From Comamonadaceae bacterium (GTDB taxonomy: Bacteria; Pseudomonadota; Gammaproteobacteria; Burkholderiales; Burkholderiaceae_C): a DNA stretch of 64,000 nt. The notes under the pieces are model-generated. The model searched no databases. It worked only from the letters and a program-made list of their open reading frames with translations, and was not told the origin of the DNA. Made by a program: the position numbers and the translations under genes. The stretch spans positions 186,001 through 250,000 of the forward strand of contig CANFXC010000001.1 in NCBI GenBank assembly GCA_947450765.1, written 5' to 3'. This document shows positions 44,763 to 56,136 of the stretch, one piece after another (positions within the stretch are counted from its first letter, which is position 1; each line of letters starts with the position of its first letter).

Positions 44763-45749
44763 TCACTGCAAGGCTTGAACACCCGCCACCAACCAGCCGC
44801 CAGCACCATTGCGCCGCTTGGTCATGTTCCAGACTTCGCGGAACGGATTCGGGCCAGCAGACGCGTCTTCGCGGATCATTCCTGAGAATTCAACGCTGGC
44901 CATGTAAACGTCTTCCAGCTCTTCGATGCCAAGCAATTGAGCATCCAAACGCAACACGTCGGTCTTGTTAAAAACACCGCCGGTGTGCGACTCGCGCTCG
45001 GCCAATTGACTCTTGATCTGGTCCAGCATGTCGTCCGTCATCATGGCTCGCAGGGAACTGATGTCGGAGCGGTCCCAAGCGTCTTGCAAGGTCACGAAAT
45101 TGGTCTTGCAAGCACTCAGGAATCCGTCGGCATCAAAGCCGGTGGGCACACCCCAAGACTGTGAACCCAGCAACGCCGAGCCAATCATCGAACCGCCAGC
45201 CGCAGTCGTGGAAGCCAGTCCTGGCGTCGATTCAAACGATGTACCCGGACGCTCCCAAGGCCGAGCCGAGGCGTCGTTGCCCACATTGGCCGGACTGTAG
45301 TCACGGGCCGGTGTGGCTCCCGCACCCTGAAAAGCAAACGGCGAAGAAGACTGGGCATTGCCCTCGCGATTGGCCTTGAGCTTGCGCATCACAAAGCCGA
45401 TCACCAGCATGACAGCCAGCGCCAACAAAGCAAAAGTCATGAACTGCGCCAGACCTGCCCCCAGACCCAGCGAAGACGCTAGCCAAGCCAAACCGAGTCC
45501 AGCGGCCAAACCGCCGAGCATGGCGCCCCAAGGCTTCTTCGGTGCAGCTGCAGCCGCTGCGGGTGCAGCAGGCCTAGCGGCTTGCGCGGCAGAACCAGCC
45601 GCAGGCGGCGAGGCCTCGCGCTGAGTGACGTTGGACGACTGCTTGCCGACGGACTTGCCGCCACCGATGCGTTTAGCTTCGGCATCACCGCCACTCAAGC
45701 CCAAGGTGGCCGTCAATGCGAGCGCCAAGATTGCTGACCAGATTTTCAT
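44763..45749 (-). CDS. Tim44-like domain protein
   Basis: This 328-residue protein has a signal peptide (about residues 1-25), a basic segment RIGGGKSVGKQS, an Ala/Pro-rich stretch and two transmembrane helices (about 75-120). A C-terminal Tim44/MBA1-like domain follows (about 200-328), with AMMTDDMLDQIKSQLAERES. It is probably membrane-bound with the Tim44 domain on one face. Its role in bacteria is unclear. It sits between ubiE and ubiJ, a placement seen in Burkholderiales, so a link to ubiquinone assembly is possible but unproven. Confidence 0.88.
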   Translation of the reverse strand: MKIWSAILALALTATLGLSGGDAEAKRIGGGKSVGKQSSNVTQREASPPAAGSAAQAARPAAPAAAAAAPKKPWGAMLGGLAAGLGLAWLASSLGLGAGLAQFMTFALLALAVMLVIGFVMRKLKANREGNAQSSSPFAFQGAGATPARDYSPANVGNDASARPWERPGTSFESTPGLASTTAAGGSMIGSALLGSQSWGVPTGFDADGFLSACKTNFVTLQDAWDRSDISSLRAMMTDDMLDQIKSQLAERESHTGGVFNKTDVLRLDAQLLGIEELEDVYMASVEFSGMIREDASAGPNPFREVWNMTKRRNGAGGWLVAGVQALQ

Positions 45750-45866
45750 AATGTCCCCACCCTTATTTTTGAAGTACTACAACTACGCGTTCGAACACTC
45801 AACTTTATGCTTTCACATACTTATTGCGTACAAGGCAAATCAAGACCGGATTAAACCCAAATGACA

Positions 45867-46598
45867 TCAACATTTGATACCGACATGCAAGGCGACCATG
45901 CCGCCTGTGAGGTTGTGATAGTCCACATGGCCAAAACCGCTCTGGTGCATCAAGGCCTTCAGCGCGTCTTGGTCAGGGTGCATGCGAATCGATTCCGCCA
46001 AATAGCGGTAGCTCGAATCGTCATTGGCGACCAGCTTGCCGAGGCGGGGCAAAACCTTGAACGAATACCAATCGTAAATTTTTTCAAGCGGCTTGGCGAC
46101 TTTGGAAAACTCCAGCACCAGCAATTTGCCCATCGGTTTGAGGACGCGCATCATTTCCTTGAGGGCAACATCTTTATGGGTCATGTTGCGCAGACCAAAA
46201 GCCACGGTGACTACGTCAAAACTGGCATCCGGAAAAGGCAATTTCTCGGCATCACACACCAGCGTCGGCAAGGCCACGCCAGCGTCGAGCAGACGGTTGC
46301 GGCCTTCGCTGAGCATGGCTTGGTTGATGTCTGTGTGCACCACGCGGCCCGTCGGGCCGACCTGCGGCGCAAACGCCAGGGCCAGATCGCCCGTGCCGCC
46401 GGCGATGTCAAGGACGGACTGACCGTCGCGGACATTCGCCACCTTCACGGTGTAGGCCTTCCAGACACGGTGCAGGCCCGCCGACATCAGGTCGTTCATG
46501 ACGTCGTATTTAGGAGCGACCGAATCGAAAACGCCGCGCACGAGACGCGCCTTTTCTTGCTCGTCGACCGACTCAAAACCGAAATGTGTGTTGCTCAT
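45867..46598 (-). CDS. ubiE: Ubiquinone/menaquinone C-methyltransferase
   Basis: This 243-residue SAM-dependent methyltransferase has motif [17 protein letters not shown] (about residues 60-75), a downstream [23 protein letters not shown] segment and the UbiE signature [17 protein letters not shown] near the start. It performs the C-methylation step in ubiquinone synthesis. It is followed by the Tim44-like gene and preceded by DUF971 (8-nt gap). Confidence 0.97.
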   Translation of the reverse strand: MSNTHFGFESVDEQEKARLVRGVFDSVAPKYDVMNDLMSAGLHRVWKAYTVKVANVRDGQSVLDIAGGTGDLALAFAPQVGPTGRVVHTDINQAMLSEGRNRLLDAGVALPTLVCDAEKLPFPDASFDVVTVAFGLRNMTHKDVALKEMMRVLKPMGKLLVLEFSKVAKPLEKIYDWYSFKVLPRLGKLVANDDSSYRYLAESIRMHPDQDALKALMHQSGFGHVDYHNLTGGMVALHVGIKC

Positions 46599-46606
46599 GT
46601 AAGGCC

Positions 46607-47020
46607 TCAGTGGCTGGCGCAGGCAGAACCGCCGGCACTGGTCATGGGCGCATCGCGCTCAGCACCGGCCGCTTGCAGCCGCGCCAAGTAATCGGCCCAC
46701 AAACGGTTCTGCTCCGAACCCAGAAAGTACAAATAGTCCCAGGAAAAAATACCGGTGTCATGACCATCCGAGAAGACCGGCTTGACAGCGTAATTGCCAA
46801 TCGGCTCTAGCTCCACCAAGGTGACTTCACGCTTGCCGGTTTGCAGCACTTCCTGGCCGGGCCCGTGGCCCTGTACTTCGGCCGACGGCGAATAGACGCG
46901 CATCAACTCGAACGGAATCTGAAAATCCGAGCCATCAGAAAACGTCACCTGCAACTGCCGCGACTGGCTGTGCACCGTGATAGCCGTGGGTGTCGGCGCC
47001 CCAGTTTGAAGACCTGCCAT
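46607..47020 (-). CDS. DUF971 domain protein
   Basis: This 137-residue protein matches the DUF971/GBBH-like N-terminal domain family, with [37 protein letters not shown] and the later [11 protein letters not shown] strand. A C-terminal CAS-H end contains Cys and His residues that may hold metal. Genes of this family commonly precede ubiE in betaproteobacteria. Function unknown; a part in iron-sulfur or quinone metabolism is only a guess from position. Confidence 0.88.
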   Translation of the reverse strand: MAGLQTGAPTPTAITVHSQSRQLQVTFSDGSDFQIPFELMRVYSPSAEVQGHGPGQEVLQTGKREVTLVELEPIGNYAVKPVFSDGHDTGIFSWDYLYFLGSEQNRLWADYLARLQAAGAERDAPMTSAGGSACASH

Positions 47021-47077
47021 GAACGTGCTTTCGGTGGTTAAAGTTGATGCGAAGTTGGTGCAAAAACGGCGTGAAGA

Positions 47078-50000
47078 TCACACCAGCACGCGCTCAATGC
47101 CGCCGCGATTGGCGACCTCGACATAGTTCGGCAGCCAGTCTTTGCCCAGAATCTGATTCGCCATCTCAACCACGATGTAGTCGGCTTCGAGCAAGCCGTT
47201 GTTCAGGTCGTCACCAAAGCGCGACAAACCTTGCAGGCAACTCGGGCAACTGGTGAGAATCTTCACCGGACCCTTGGCCGCCACCGCTCCACTGGCGCGC
47301 AATGCGGCCTCACCCTTTTGCAATTCTTCTTCCTTGCGAAAGCGAATCTGCGTCGAGATGTCAGGCCGGGTCACGCCCAGCGTGCCGGACTCACCGCAGC
47401 AACGGTCGTTTTTGAGAACGTTGTCGCCCAGCAAGGCTTTGACCGTCTTCATCGGCTCTTGCAATTTCATCGGGCTGTGGCACGGGTCGTGGTACAGATA
47501 ACCTTGACCGGGCTCATCAGTGCGCAGCGTGATGTTCTTCTCGAGCAGGTATTCGTGGATGTCGATGATGCGGCAACCCGGGAAAATCTTCTCAAACTCG
47601 TAACCCTGCAACTGGTCGTAGCAAGTCCCGCAACTCACCACCACGGTCTTGATCTCGAGGTAGTTGAGCGTGTTGGCCATGCGGTGAAACAGCACCCGGT
47701 TGTCGGTGATGATCTTGTCCGCCTTGTCGAACTGACCGCTGCCGCGCTGCGGATAACCGCAGCACAGATAGCCCGGTGGCAAGACGGTTTGCACACCGGC
47801 ATGCCAGAGCATGGCCTGAGTAGCCAGCCCGACCTGCGAGAACAAACGCTCAGAGCCACAACCCGGGAAATAAAACACGGCTTCAGTTTCTGCCGTGGTG
47901 CTCAGTGGGTTGCGGATGATCGGGACGTAGTCTTTGTCTTCAATGTCAAGCAGGGCTCGCGCCGTTTTCTTCGGCAAACCACCCGGCATCTTCTTGTTGA
48001 TGAAGTGAATCACCTGCTCTTTGATGGGCGACTTGCCAACGCTGGACGGCGGCTTGGCAGTCTGTTTGCGCGTCAAAGAGCGCATCAGGTCATTAGCCAC
48101 GCGCTGCACCTTGAAGCCAACATCGACCATGGCGCTGCGCATGAACTTGATGGTCTGCGGGTTGGTGGCGTTCAAGAACAACATCGCTGCCGCATTGCCA
48201 GGCCGAAACGACTTCTGACCCATCTTGCGCAACAAGTTGCGCATGTTCATCGAAACTTCGCCAAAGTCAATGTCGACCGGGCAAGGCGTCAGGCACTTGT
48301 GGCAGACCGTGCAGTGGTCCGCCACGTCTTCGAATTCTTCCCAATGTTTGATCGAGATGCCGCGCCTTGTCTGCTCTTCGTACAAGAAGGCTTCGATCAA
48401 CAGCGAGGTTGCCAGAATTTTGTTGCGCGGGCTGTACAGCAAGTTGGCGCGCGGCACGTGCGTGGCACACACCGGTTTGCATTTGCCGCAACGCAAGCAG
48501 TCTTTGATACTGCCGGCAATCGCGCCAATGTCCGACTGTTGCATGATCAGCGACTCGTGTCCCATCAGGCCAAAGCTCGGCGTGTAGGCATTGGTCAAAT
48601 CAGCAGGGAAAGCGGCGTCGCGCAGCAGCTTGCCTTTGTTGAAACGACCTTCCGGGTCCACCCGTTTTTTGTAATCGGTGAACGGCTGCAACTCAGCTTC
48701 GGTCAGGAAATCAAGCTTGGTGATGCCAATGCCGTGCTCGCCTGAAATCACACCATCCAGCGAACGCGCCAACACCATGATGCGGGCCACCGCCGCGTGG
48801 GCAGTTTGCAGCATGTCGTAGTCGTCGCTGTTGACGGGCAGGTTGGTGTGGACATTGCCGTCACCCGCGTGCATGTGCAAAGCGACCCAGACGCGGCCCT
48901 TCAGCACCCGGCGATGCACCGCCGTGCATTCGTCCAGAATTGGCTGGAACGCCGCACCGTTGAAGATGGCTTGCAGCGGCGCGCGGAGCTGGGTTTTCCA
49001 GCTGGCGCGCAAGCCATGGTTTTGCAGCTCCGGAAACAAGGTTTCCACCTTGTCCAACCAGCCACTCCAAAGTGTGCGGACTTCGCGCACCAGCGCCAGC
49101 GCCTGCACCACCCGGTCTTCGAGCAGTTCAGCCGAAGGGATGTCGTTGGCGTCGTCAGACTTGCCCAAAGGCAGCTGGCCTTTGGCGAAAAAGGCTTCGA
49201 GCTCGTTGCACAGCTTGAGCTTGTTGGCCAGACTCAGCTCGATGTTGATGCGCTCAATACCGTCGGTGTACTCGGCCATGCGCGGCAGCGGAATGACCAC
49301 GTCTTCATTGATCTTGAAGGCGTTGGTGTGGCGCGAAATAGCCGCCGTGCGCTTGCGATCAAGCCAGAATTTTTTACGCGCGTCGGGGCTGACGGCGATG
49401 AAACCCTCGCCTTCACGCGAGTTGGCCAGGCGCACGACTTCAGAAGTAGCGCGGGCCACCGCATCAGCGTCGTCGCCAGCGATGTCACCGAACAACACCA
49501 TCTTTGGCAAACCACCGCGCTTGGATTTGGTGGCGTAACCCACCGCCTTCAGGTAGCGGTCGTCCAAGTGCTCGAAGCCGGCCAGAATCGCACCGCCGCG
49601 CTTTTGCTCGGCGAACATGAAATTCTTGATCTCAACAATGCTCGGCACGGCGTCCTTGGCGTTGCCAAAAAACTCCAGACACACGGTGCGCGTGTGCACC
49701 GGCATGCGGTGCACGATCCAGCGCGCGCTGGTGATGAGGCCGTCGCAGCCTTCTTTTTGAATACCCGGCAGCCCGCTCAAAAACTTGTCGGTGACGTCCT
49801 TGCCAAGACCTTCTTTGCGAAAGCTCTTGCCCGGAATGTCCAAGCGTTCGGTGCGGATCGGCGTCTTGCCATCGGCTTTGAAATAGTTGAGCTCAAAGCT
49901 CGCCACTTCGACGTCATGGATCTTGCCCAAATTGTGGTTCAACCGAACCACTTCAAGCCACTCAGCGTCGGGCGTGACCATGCGCCACGAGGCCAAATTG

Positions 50001-50974
50001 TCGAGCGCAGTGCCCCACAACACGGCTTTTTTGCCGCCTGCGTTCATGGCGATATTGCCGCCAATGCAGGAAGCTTCGGCTGAGGTCGGGTCTACCGCAA
50101 AAACGAAACCGGCTTTCTCTGCCATGTCGGCGACGCGCTGCGTCACCACACCGGCTTCGGTCCAGATGGTCGGGACGGGTTCAGCCAGCCCCGGCAGCAT
50201 GACCTTTTGCACCTCGGTCATGGCTTCGAGTTTTTCGGTGTTGATGACAGCGGATTTCCAAGTCAGGGGAATCGCGCCGCCGGTGTAACCGGTGCCGCCG
50301 CCACGCGGAACAATCGTCAAACCGAGCTCAATGCAGCCCTTGACCATGCCGGCCATTTCGACCTCGGTGTCTGGCATCAGCACCACAAACGGGTACTCGA
50401 CGCGCCAATCGGTGGCGTCTGTCACGTGCGAGACGCGCGACAGGCCGTCGAACTTGATGTTGTCTTTTTGCGTGCATTTGCCGAGCTTGCGCTCGGTCTG
50501 GCGACGCAGGTCGGCCATGTGTTTGAAAGAGACGGAAAACTTCTCCACCGCAGCCCGCGCCAAGCCCAGCAGTTCGCCGACGATGGCGTCGCGCTCGGCA
50601 TCGGCGCCCGGCGTGCGGCGTTTTTCTACCTCCCCAAGACGGTGCTGCAAAGCCTCAACCAGCAACTTGCGGCGCTTCGGGTTGTCCAGCAGGTCATCTT
50701 GCAAATAGGGGTTGCGCTGCACCACCCAGACATCGCCCAGCACTTCGTAAAGCATGCGGGCAGAACGACCTGTCCGGCGCTCGTCGCGCAGCCTGTTCAG
50801 CAAATCCCAGGCGCGTGCGCCGAGTAGGCGAATCACGACTTCCCGGTCAGAAAAGGAGGTGTAGTTGTACGGAATTTCACGAATGCGGGCTTGCTCTGCG
50901 GCAAGGCCCGACGTCAAATCACCAGCATCGCCAGTGATGGCATGAAATTCATCAAGAGTAGTAAGAGCGTTCAT
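47078..50974 (-). CDS. Large FAD/FMN-binding and Fe-S oxidoreductase (DUF3683, GlcD-GlcF-like fusion)
   Basis: This 1298-residue protein joins several modules. An N-terminal DUF3683 region (about 1-180) is followed by an FAD-binding PCMH domain ([16 protein letters not shown]) and a C-terminal FAD-oxidase domain with [15 protein letters not shown]. Two [4Fe-4S] ferredoxin motifs ([14 protein letters not shown] and [14 protein letters not shown]) come next. Two CCG domains ([17 protein letters not shown]) end the protein. This is the layout of a membrane-associated D-2-hydroxyacid (D-lactate or glycolate-type) dehydrogenase with its Fe-S subunit fused. The ATG at 50974 fits the family; a frame opening 30 codons upstream is less likely. 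The substrate is not certain. Confidence 0.92.
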   Translation of the reverse strand: MNALTTLDEFHAITGDAGDLTSGLAAEQARIREIPYNYTSFSDREVVIRLLGARAWDLLNRLRDERRTGRSARMLYEVLGDVWVVQRNPYLQDDLLDNPKRRKLLVEALQHRLGEVEKRRTPGADAERDAIVGELLGLARAAVEKFSVSFKHMADLRRQTERKLGKCTQKDNIKFDGLSRVSHVTDATDWRVEYPFVVLMPDTEVEMAGMVKGCIELGLTIVPRGGGTGYTGGAIPLTWKSAVINTEKLEAMTEVQKVMLPGLAEPVPTIWTEAGVVTQRVADMAEKAGFVFAVDPTSAEASCIGGNIAMNAGGKKAVLWGTALDNLASWRMVTPDAEWLEVVRLNHNLGKIHDVEVASFELNYFKADGKTPIRTERLDIPGKSFRKEGLGKDVTDKFLSGLPGIQKEGCDGLITSARWIVHRMPVHTRTVCLEFFGNAKDAVPSIVEIKNFMFAEQKRGGAILAGFEHLDDRYLKAVGYATKSKRGGLPKMVLFGDIAGDDADAVARATSEVVRLANSREGEGFIAVSPDARKKFWLDRKRTAAISRHTNAFKINEDVVIPLPRMAEYTDGIERINIELSLANKLKLCNELEAFFAKGQLPLGKSDDANDIPSAELLEDRVVQALALVREVRTLWSGWLDKVETLFPELQNHGLRASWKTQLRAPLQAIFNGAAFQPILDECTAVHRRVLKGRVWVALHMHAGDGNVHTNLPVNSDDYDMLQTAHAAVARIMVLARSLDGVISGEHGIGITKLDFLTEAELQPFTDYKKRVDPEGRFNKGKLLRDAAFPADLTNAYTPSFGLMGHESLIMQQSDIGAIAGSIKDCLRCGKCKPVCATHVPRANLLYSPRNKILATSLLIEAFLYEEQTRRGISIKHWEEFEDVADHCTVCHKCLTPCPVDIDFGEVSMNMRNLLRKMGQKSFRPGNAAAMLFLNATNPQTIKFMRSAMVDVGFKVQRVANDLMRSLTRKQTAKPPSSVGKSPIKEQVIHFINKKMPGGLPKKTARALLDIEDKDYVPIIRNPLSTTAETEAVFYFPGCGSERLFSQVGLATQAMLWHAGVQTVLPPGYLCCGYPQRGSGQFDKADKIITDNRVLFHRMANTLNYLEIKTVVVSCGTCYDQLQGYEFEKIFPGCRIIDIHEYLLEKNITLRTDEPGQGYLYHDPCHSPMKLQEPMKTVKALLGDNVLKNDRCCGESGTLGVTRPDISTQIRFRKEEELQKGEAALRASGAVAAKGPVKILTSCPSCLQGLSRFGDDLNNGLLEADYIVVEMANQILGKDWLPNYVEVANRGGIERVLV

Positions 50975-51113
50975 CGTGCGAAAGTTAGCAGCTAGGAAGG
51001 GGGAGCCTACCTGAAAGTCAATGTTACCGCAGCGTGGAAGCGGCCACACCGCCAACGGGGACAAACCTCATGGAAACTCCGGTTGTTGATTCTCGGCCAG
51101 CCGTGTAAAAGAA

Positions 51114-51131
51114 CTGTCACAAATTATTCAT
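51114..51131 (+). promoter_or_regulatory. Probable PhoB (Pho) box upstream of ugpB
   Basis: CTGTCAC-AAAT-TATTCAT forms two 7-bp direct repeats at 11-bp spacing. The first matches the Pho consensus CTGTCAT at six of seven bases; the second keeps the TCAT core. A possible -10 TTAAAT is near 51152. The ugp operon belongs to the Pho regulon in E. coli, which supports phosphate-starvation control here. The second repeat is weak. Confidence 0.55.
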
Positions 51132-51172
51132 AAACTAAAGTTTTCACCGTTTTAAATATTTCAGGAGTCCCC

Positions 51173-52489
51173 ATGAAGATTCGCTTCACTGCACTCGCGC
51201 TGGCCGCCAGCGCTCTGCTAGTCCCGCTGGCAAGCCAAGCACAAACCGAGATTCAGTGGTGGCATTCCATGACCGCTGTCAACAACCAGTGGGTCAATGA
51301 CCTGGCCAAGGAATTTAACGACAGCCAGAAAGACTACAAAATCGTTCCGACCTTCAAGGGCAACTACGACGAGTCCATGACAGCCGCGATCGCCGCCTTC
51401 CGCTCGGGCAACGCGCCGCACGTGTTGCAGGTGTTCGAAGTGGGCACTGCCACCATGATGGCCAGCAAAGGCGCCACCGTGCCGGTCGGCAAGATCATGA
51501 GCGATGCCGGCTTGGCGTTCGACCCCAAGGCCTATATCCCCGCCGTGGCCGGTTACTACACGGCCCCCAACGGCCAGATGTTGAGCTTCCCCTTCAATAG
51601 CTCCACCACCATCTTCTACTACAACAAGGACGCCTTCAAGAAGGCTGGTCTGAATGCTGACAAGGCCCCCGCCACTTGGCCTGAAGTCTTCGCGGCAGCC
51701 AAGAAACTCAAGGAAAGCGGCCACAGCTGCCCGATGACGCTGGCCTGGATGGGATGGACCCAGCTGGAAAGCTTCTCCACTTGGCACAACGTCGAGTTCG
51801 CCACCAAGGGCAATGGCCTGAACGGTATGGACGCGCGCCTGAAGGTCGATTCGCCGCTGCACGTCAAACACATCGAGAACCTGTCCAAGGCAGCCGCCGC
51901 GGGCGAGTTTGTCTACAAAGGCCGCGGCTCCAACGCCCAAGCGTCGTTCACGGCCGGCGAGTGCGCCATGATCCAGACCTCGTCCGGCTTCTACGGTGAC
52001 GTCTCCAAGAACGCCAAGTTTGCCTACGGCTTGGCCCCGTTGCCCTACTACGCTGACGTGAAAGGCGCACCGCAAAACACCGTGATCGGCGGCGCCTCGC
52101 TATGGGTCATGTCAGGCAAGAAAGCCGAAGAGTACAAGGGCGTTGCGAAGTTCTTTGACTTCCTGTCGCAGACCAAGGTGCAGGCTGCCAGCCACCAGCG
52201 CACAGGCTACCTGCCCATCACCATGGCCGCCTATGACCTGACCGACAAGTCTGGTTTCTACCAAAAGAATCCCGGCACCGACATTGCCGTGCAGCAGATG
52301 GTGCGCAAGGTCACCGACAAGTCACGCGGCATCCGCCTAGGCAACTACGTACAGATCCGCACCATTGAGGACGAAGAGATGGAGCAGGTTTGGTCTGGCA
52401 AGAAGTCTGCCAAAGACGCACTGGACGCCATCGTCAAGCGCGGCAACGAACTGCTGGTCCGCTTCGAGCAGGCCAACAGCAAGAAATAA
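51173..52489 (+). CDS. ugpB: sn-glycerol-3-phosphate ABC transporter substrate-binding protein
   Basis: This 438-residue periplasmic receptor has a signal peptide ending ASQAQT near residue 24 and the UgpB start EIQWWHSMTAVNNQWVNDLAKEFN. Typical later parts include GNAPHVLQVFEVGTATMM and FNSSTTIFYYNKDAFKKAGL. It binds glycerol-3-phosphate or glycerophosphodiesters. An AGGAG site precedes the ATG by 5 nt. It heads ugpBAECQ, the same set as in E. coli but with ugpE before ugpC. Confidence 0.95.
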   Translation: MKIRFTALALAASALLVPLASQAQTEIQWWHSMTAVNNQWVNDLAKEFNDSQKDYKIVPTFKGNYDESMTAAIAAFRSGNAPHVLQVFEVGTATMMASKGATVPVGKIMSDAGLAFDPKAYIPAVAGYYTAPNGQMLSFPFNSSTTIFYYNKDAFKKAGLNADKAPATWPEVFAAAKKLKESGHSCPMTLAWMGWTQLESFSTWHNVEFATKGNGLNGMDARLKVDSPLHVKHIENLSKAAAAGEFVYKGRGSNAQASFTAGECAMIQTSSGFYGDVSKNAKFAYGLAPLPYYADVKGAPQNTVIGGASLWVMSGKKAEEYKGVAKFFDFLSQTKVQAASHQRTGYLPITMAAYDLTDKSGFYQKNPGTDIAVQQMVRKVTDKSRGIRLGNYVQIRTIEDEEMEQVWSGKKSAKDALDAIVKRGNELLVRFEQANSKK

Positions 52490-52563
52490 CAACAAGTTCC
52501 GAACCCGCACCCAGCCACAGTGGCCCCGCAAGGGGCCCGGTGGCTTTTGAACGATGATGACTG

Positions 52564-53445
52564 ATGGAAAAACGCGTACTTTTTCGTTCCGGGTGGCTGC
52601 CTTGGGCCCTGATCCTGCCCCAGATGCTGATCATCGGTGTGTTCTTTTTCTGGCCGGCAAGCCAAGCCCTGCTTCAGTCGCTGCAGCTGGAAGATGCATT
52701 CGGCATGAGCCGTGAATTCGTCGGACTGGACAACTTCCGCCGTCTGTTCAACGACCCCACCTACCACGCCTCGTTCAAGATCACGGCGCAATTCTCGGTG
52801 CTGGTGGCGGTCATCGGCCTATCGCTGGCGCTGCTGCTGGCCATTTTTGCCGATCGCGTTGTGCGCGGCGCCATGGTCTACAAAACGCTACTGATCATGC
52901 CGTACGCCGTGGCGCCCGCCATTGCCGGCGTGCTGTGGATCTTCATCTTCTCGCCGTCCATCGGCGTGCTGTCGTATGGACTCGGCCAGCTGGGCTATAA
53001 CTGGAACCACCTCATGAATGAGGGCCAAGCCATGGCGCTGATCGTCATCGCGTCTGTTTGGAAACAGATTTCTTACAACTTCCTGTTCTTCTTGGCCGGC
53101 CTGCAGTCGATCCCCAAGTCGCTGATCGAGGCCGCTTCAATTGACGGCGCCGGTCCGTGGCGACGTTTTTGGAGCATACAGCTTCCCTTGTTGTCGCCGA
53201 CCACCTTCTTCCTTCTGGTCATCAACATCGTCTACGCCTTCTTCGATACCTTCGGCATCATCGACGCCATGACCGCCGGTGGCCCCGGCCAAGCGACCTC
53301 GATCCTGGTTTACAAGGTCTACCAAGACGGCTTTAAGGCACTGGACTTGGGCGGCTCGGCCGCGCAGTCGGTGATCCTGATGATGATCGTGGTGGCGCTC
53401 ACGGTGGTGCAATTCCGCTATGTTGAAAAGAAAGTGAACTACTGA
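52564..53445 (+). CDS. ugpA: sn-glycerol-3-phosphate ABC transporter permease UgpA
   Basis: This 293-residue inner-membrane permease has six predicted transmembrane helices and an EAA coupling loop ([25 protein letters not shown], about 195-220). It pairs with UgpE. Its stop overlaps the ugpE start by one base (TGATG). Confidence 0.95.
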   Translation: MEKRVLFRSGWLPWALILPQMLIIGVFFFWPASQALLQSLQLEDAFGMSREFVGLDNFRRLFNDPTYHASFKITAQFSVLVAVIGLSLALLLAIFADRVVRGAMVYKTLLIMPYAVAPAIAGVLWIFIFSPSIGVLSYGLGQLGYNWNHLMNEGQAMALIVIASVWKQISYNFLFFLAGLQSIPKSLIEAASIDGAGPWRRFWSIQLPLLSPTTFFLLVINIVYAFFDTFGIIDAMTAGGPGQATSILVYKVYQDGFKALDLGGSAAQSVILMMIVVALTVVQFRYVEKKVNY

Positions 53446-54293
53446 TGGTTGATCGCAGCCGCTGGCTCACCTTCCTGTCCCACACCGTGATGCTGCTCGG
53501 CGTGCTGGTGGTGGCTTTTCCACTTTACTTAGCGCTCATCGCTTCGACCCACACGGCCGACGCTATCGTGCAGGTGCCCATGCCCTTGCTGCCCGGCAGC
53601 AATATGTGGGAAACCTACAAAGCCGCACTGTTCGGCGACGGCAAACTGGGCTCCAACACCACGGTGGCCCACATGATGTGGGTCAGCTTCGTCACGGCCA
53701 TGGTGATCACGGTCGGCAAAATTTCCATCTCGCTGCTGTCGGCTTTTGCCATCGTCTACTTCCGCTTCCCGTTCAAGATGTTCTTCTTTTGGGCCATCTT
53801 CGTGACGCTGATGCTGCCGGTCGAAGTGCGCATCTTGCCCACCTACAAGGTCGTCGCCGACTTGGGCATGATCAACACCTACGCCGGTCTGACGCTGCCG
53901 CTGATCGCATCCGCCACCGCGACCTTTTTGTTCCGCCAGTTCTTCCTGACGGTGCCGGGCGAGTTGGTTGAAGCCGCCCGCATGGACGGTGCTGGCCCGA
54001 TGCGCTTTTTCAAGGACATCCTGCTGCCGCTGTCGAAGACCTCGATTGCCGCGCTGTTCGTGATTCAGTTCATTTACGGCTGGAACCAATACCTGTGGCC
54101 GCTGCTCATGACCACCAGCGAGGACATGTACCCGGTGGTGATCGGCATCAAGCGGATGCTGGCCGGCGGGGAAGCCGCCAACGACTGGAACATCGTGATG
54201 GCCACCGCCATTCTGGCCATGCTGCCGCCTGCACTGGTGGTGATACTGATGCAGAAGTGGTTCGTCAAGGGCCTGGTTGACACTGAAAAATAA
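53445..54293 (+). CDS. ugpE: sn-glycerol-3-phosphate ABC transporter permease UgpE
   Basis: This 282-residue permease has six predicted transmembrane helices and the EAA loop VEAARMDGAGPMRFFKDILLPLSK (about 175-200). It starts with one TM preceded by a short basic segment. It completes the heterodimeric channel with UgpA. The following 53 nt hold the ugpC leader. Confidence 0.95.
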   Translation: MVDRSRWLTFLSHTVMLLGVLVVAFPLYLALIASTHTADAIVQVPMPLLPGSNMWETYKAALFGDGKLGSNTTVAHMMWVSFVTAMVITVGKISISLLSAFAIVYFRFPFKMFFFWAIFVTLMLPVEVRILPTYKVVADLGMINTYAGLTLPLIASATATFLFRQFFLTVPGELVEAARMDGAGPMRFFKDILLPLSKTSIAALFVIQFIYGWNQYLWPLLMTTSEDMYPVVIGIKRMLAGGEAANDWNIVMATAILAMLPPALVVILMQKWFVKGLVDTEK

Positions 54294-54346
54294 ATATTTT
54301 GCGGGACAGATCTTCAGCTCTGTCCCCAACTGACTAGAAGATAAAA

Positions 54347-55363
54347 ATGGCTTCAATCCAACTCAACAACGTCATCAAGACTTACGGCGTCGGCAAACAC
54401 GCGCTGCAGGTCATTCACGGCATCAACGCCGAAATCGCCGACCATGAGTTCATCGTCATCGTCGGACCGTCGGGCTGCGGCAAGTCCACCTTGTTGCGCA
54501 TGGTGGCCGGCTTAGAGGAAATCTCCGGCGGCGAGATTTCCATAGGAGGGCGTGTGGTCAACGACTTAGAGCCGTCCGAGCGCGACATCGCCATGGTGTT
54601 CCAGAACTATGCGCTGTACCCGCACATGAGCGTGTTCGACAACATGGCTTACGGACTGAAGATCAAGAAGGTGCCGCTCGCCGAGATCAAGGCGCGTGTT
54701 GACAAAGCCGCCGGCATCTTAGAGTTGGGCCACCTGCTGGACCGCAAGCCCCGCGCCCTCTCGGGCGGCCAGCGCCAGCGCGTGGCCATGGGAAGGGCCA
54801 TCGTGCGGCAACCGCAGGTGTTTTTGTTTGACGAGCCGCTGTCCAACCTGGACGCCAAGCTGCGCGTGCAAACCCGCTTGGAGATTCAAAAGCTGCACCG
54901 CGAACTCGGCATCACCTCGCTGTTTGTCACGCACGACCAGGTCGAAGCCATGACCTTGGCCCAGCGCATGATCGTCATGAACGCCGGCCGGGTCGAGCAG
55001 TTCGGCACGCCTGAAGAGGTTTACAACCGCCCCGCCACCACCTTCGTGGCCAGCTTCATGGGCTCGCCGCCGATGAACTTGCTCAAGTATCTGCGCAACG
55101 CAGACTTTGGCGGCCCGGCTGGGGCTATTTTGGGTATTCGTCCGGAGCACCTGCACATCTCGGACACGGGCTGGGCCGTCAAGGTTGAGGCGATTGAAAT
55201 GCTGGGCGCCGAGCGTCTGGTGTATGGCCGCTTGGGCGATGAGTCTTTGATTGTCCGGATGGCTGAAAGCCAGCCGTCCCCCGTGCTGGGCGCGACGATT
55301 CATGCGGCGCCGCGAACCGACCGGTTGCACTGGTTTGACAGCGCCAGCGGACAACGTTTATGA
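54347..55363 (+). CDS. ugpC: sn-glycerol-3-phosphate ABC transporter ATP-binding protein UgpC
   Basis: This 338-residue ATPase has Walker [10 protein letters not shown], signature [15 protein letters not shown], Walker [13 protein letters not shown] and an H-loop [11 protein letters not shown]-terminal TOBE-like regulatory domain starts near residue 240. It energises the UgpAE channel. It overlaps ugpQ by 4 bases (ATGA). Confidence 0.96.
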   Translation: MASIQLNNVIKTYGVGKHALQVIHGINAEIADHEFIVIVGPSGCGKSTLLRMVAGLEEISGGEISIGGRVVNDLEPSERDIAMVFQNYALYPHMSVFDNMAYGLKIKKVPLAEIKARVDKAAGILELGHLLDRKPRALSGGQRQRVAMGRAIVRQPQVFLFDEPLSNLDAKLRVQTRLEIQKLHRELGITSLFVTHDQVEAMTLAQRMIVMNAGRVEQFGTPEEVYNRPATTFVASFMGSPPMNLLKYLRNADFGGPAGAILGIRPEHLHISDTGWAVKVEAIEMLGAERLVYGRLGDESLIVRMAESQPSPVLGATIHAAPRTDRLHWFDSASGQRL

Positions 55364-56118
55364 CCGCCGCAACCGGTCAGGCTTGGCCTTATCCGCGCTG
55401 GATTGCGCATCGCGGTGCCGGCAAATTAGCGCCCGAAAACACGCTGGTGGCGTTTCGCTTGGGCGCGTCCCACGGCTACCGCATGTTCGAATGCGACGTC
55501 AAGCTGAGTGCCGACGGCGTGCCGTTTTTACTGCACGACGCCACCTTGGATCGCACCACGAACGGGCAAGGGCTGGCGGCTGACTTGAGTTGGGACGGGC
55601 TGTCCCGCTTAGACGCCGGCAGCTGGCATTCGCCAGCGTTTGCGGGTGAGCCACTGGCCAGCCTGGAGGCGGTCGCGCATTTCTGCCTAGACAACTCTTT
55701 GGGCCTGAACATTGAGATCAAACCCACTCCCGGCAGTGAATCGTTGACCGGCACCGTGGTGGCGAACGCGGCGGCACGGCTATGGGCTGGCGCGCCGCAG
55801 GGCAATCTACCGCTGCTCAGTTCTTTTCAACCCGACGCACTCGAAGCCGCACGCGCTGCGCAAGCGCATTTGCCGCGCGCCTTGTTGTTGGACGCTTTGC
55901 AGAGTGGCTGGCTGGAGACTGCCTTGCGAATCGGCTGTGTAGCGGTGGTCTGCAAGCACACGCACTGGGATGCGTTCAGCGTCCAGCAAACCCAAAGCGC
56001 AGGCTTGAAGGTCCTCAGCTACACCGTGAATGAAGCGTCGGCTGCTGATCGGCTGTGGGCGCTGGGCACCGATGGCATCATCACCGATCGCGTGGATCTG
56101 TTCTCGCCGGCCAGCTGA
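55360..56118 (+). CDS. ugpQ: Glycerophosphodiester phosphodiesterase UgpQ
   Basis: This 252-residue cytoplasmic enzyme has the GDPD TIM-barrel signature: [18 protein letters not shown] near the start, then [27 protein letters not shown] and NIEIKPTPG. It hydrolyses imported glycerophosphodiesters to glycerol-3-phosphate and an alcohol. It has no signal peptide. It ends the ugp operon and is coupled to ugpC. Confidence 0.94.
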   Translation: MTAATGQAWPYPRWIAHRGAGKLAPENTLVAFRLGASHGYRMFECDVKLSADGVPFLLHDATLDRTTNGQGLAADLSWDGLSRLDAGSWHSPAFAGEPLASLEAVAHFCLDNSLGLNIEIKPTPGSESLTGTVVANAAARLWAGAPQGNLPLLSSFQPDALEAARAAQAHLPRALLLDALQSGWLETALRIGCVAVVCKHTHWDAFSVQQTQSAGLKVLSYTVNEASAADRLWALGTDGIITDRVDLFSPAS

Positions 56119-56136
56119 AACAGGAAGGTAATCACC

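Noticed and set aside
47231-50083. Two long plus-strand open frames (504 and 428 codons) opposite the large oxidoreductase
   Set aside because: The minus-strand protein contains Fe-S and FAD motifs throughout this stretch, so the plus-strand frames are shadows.
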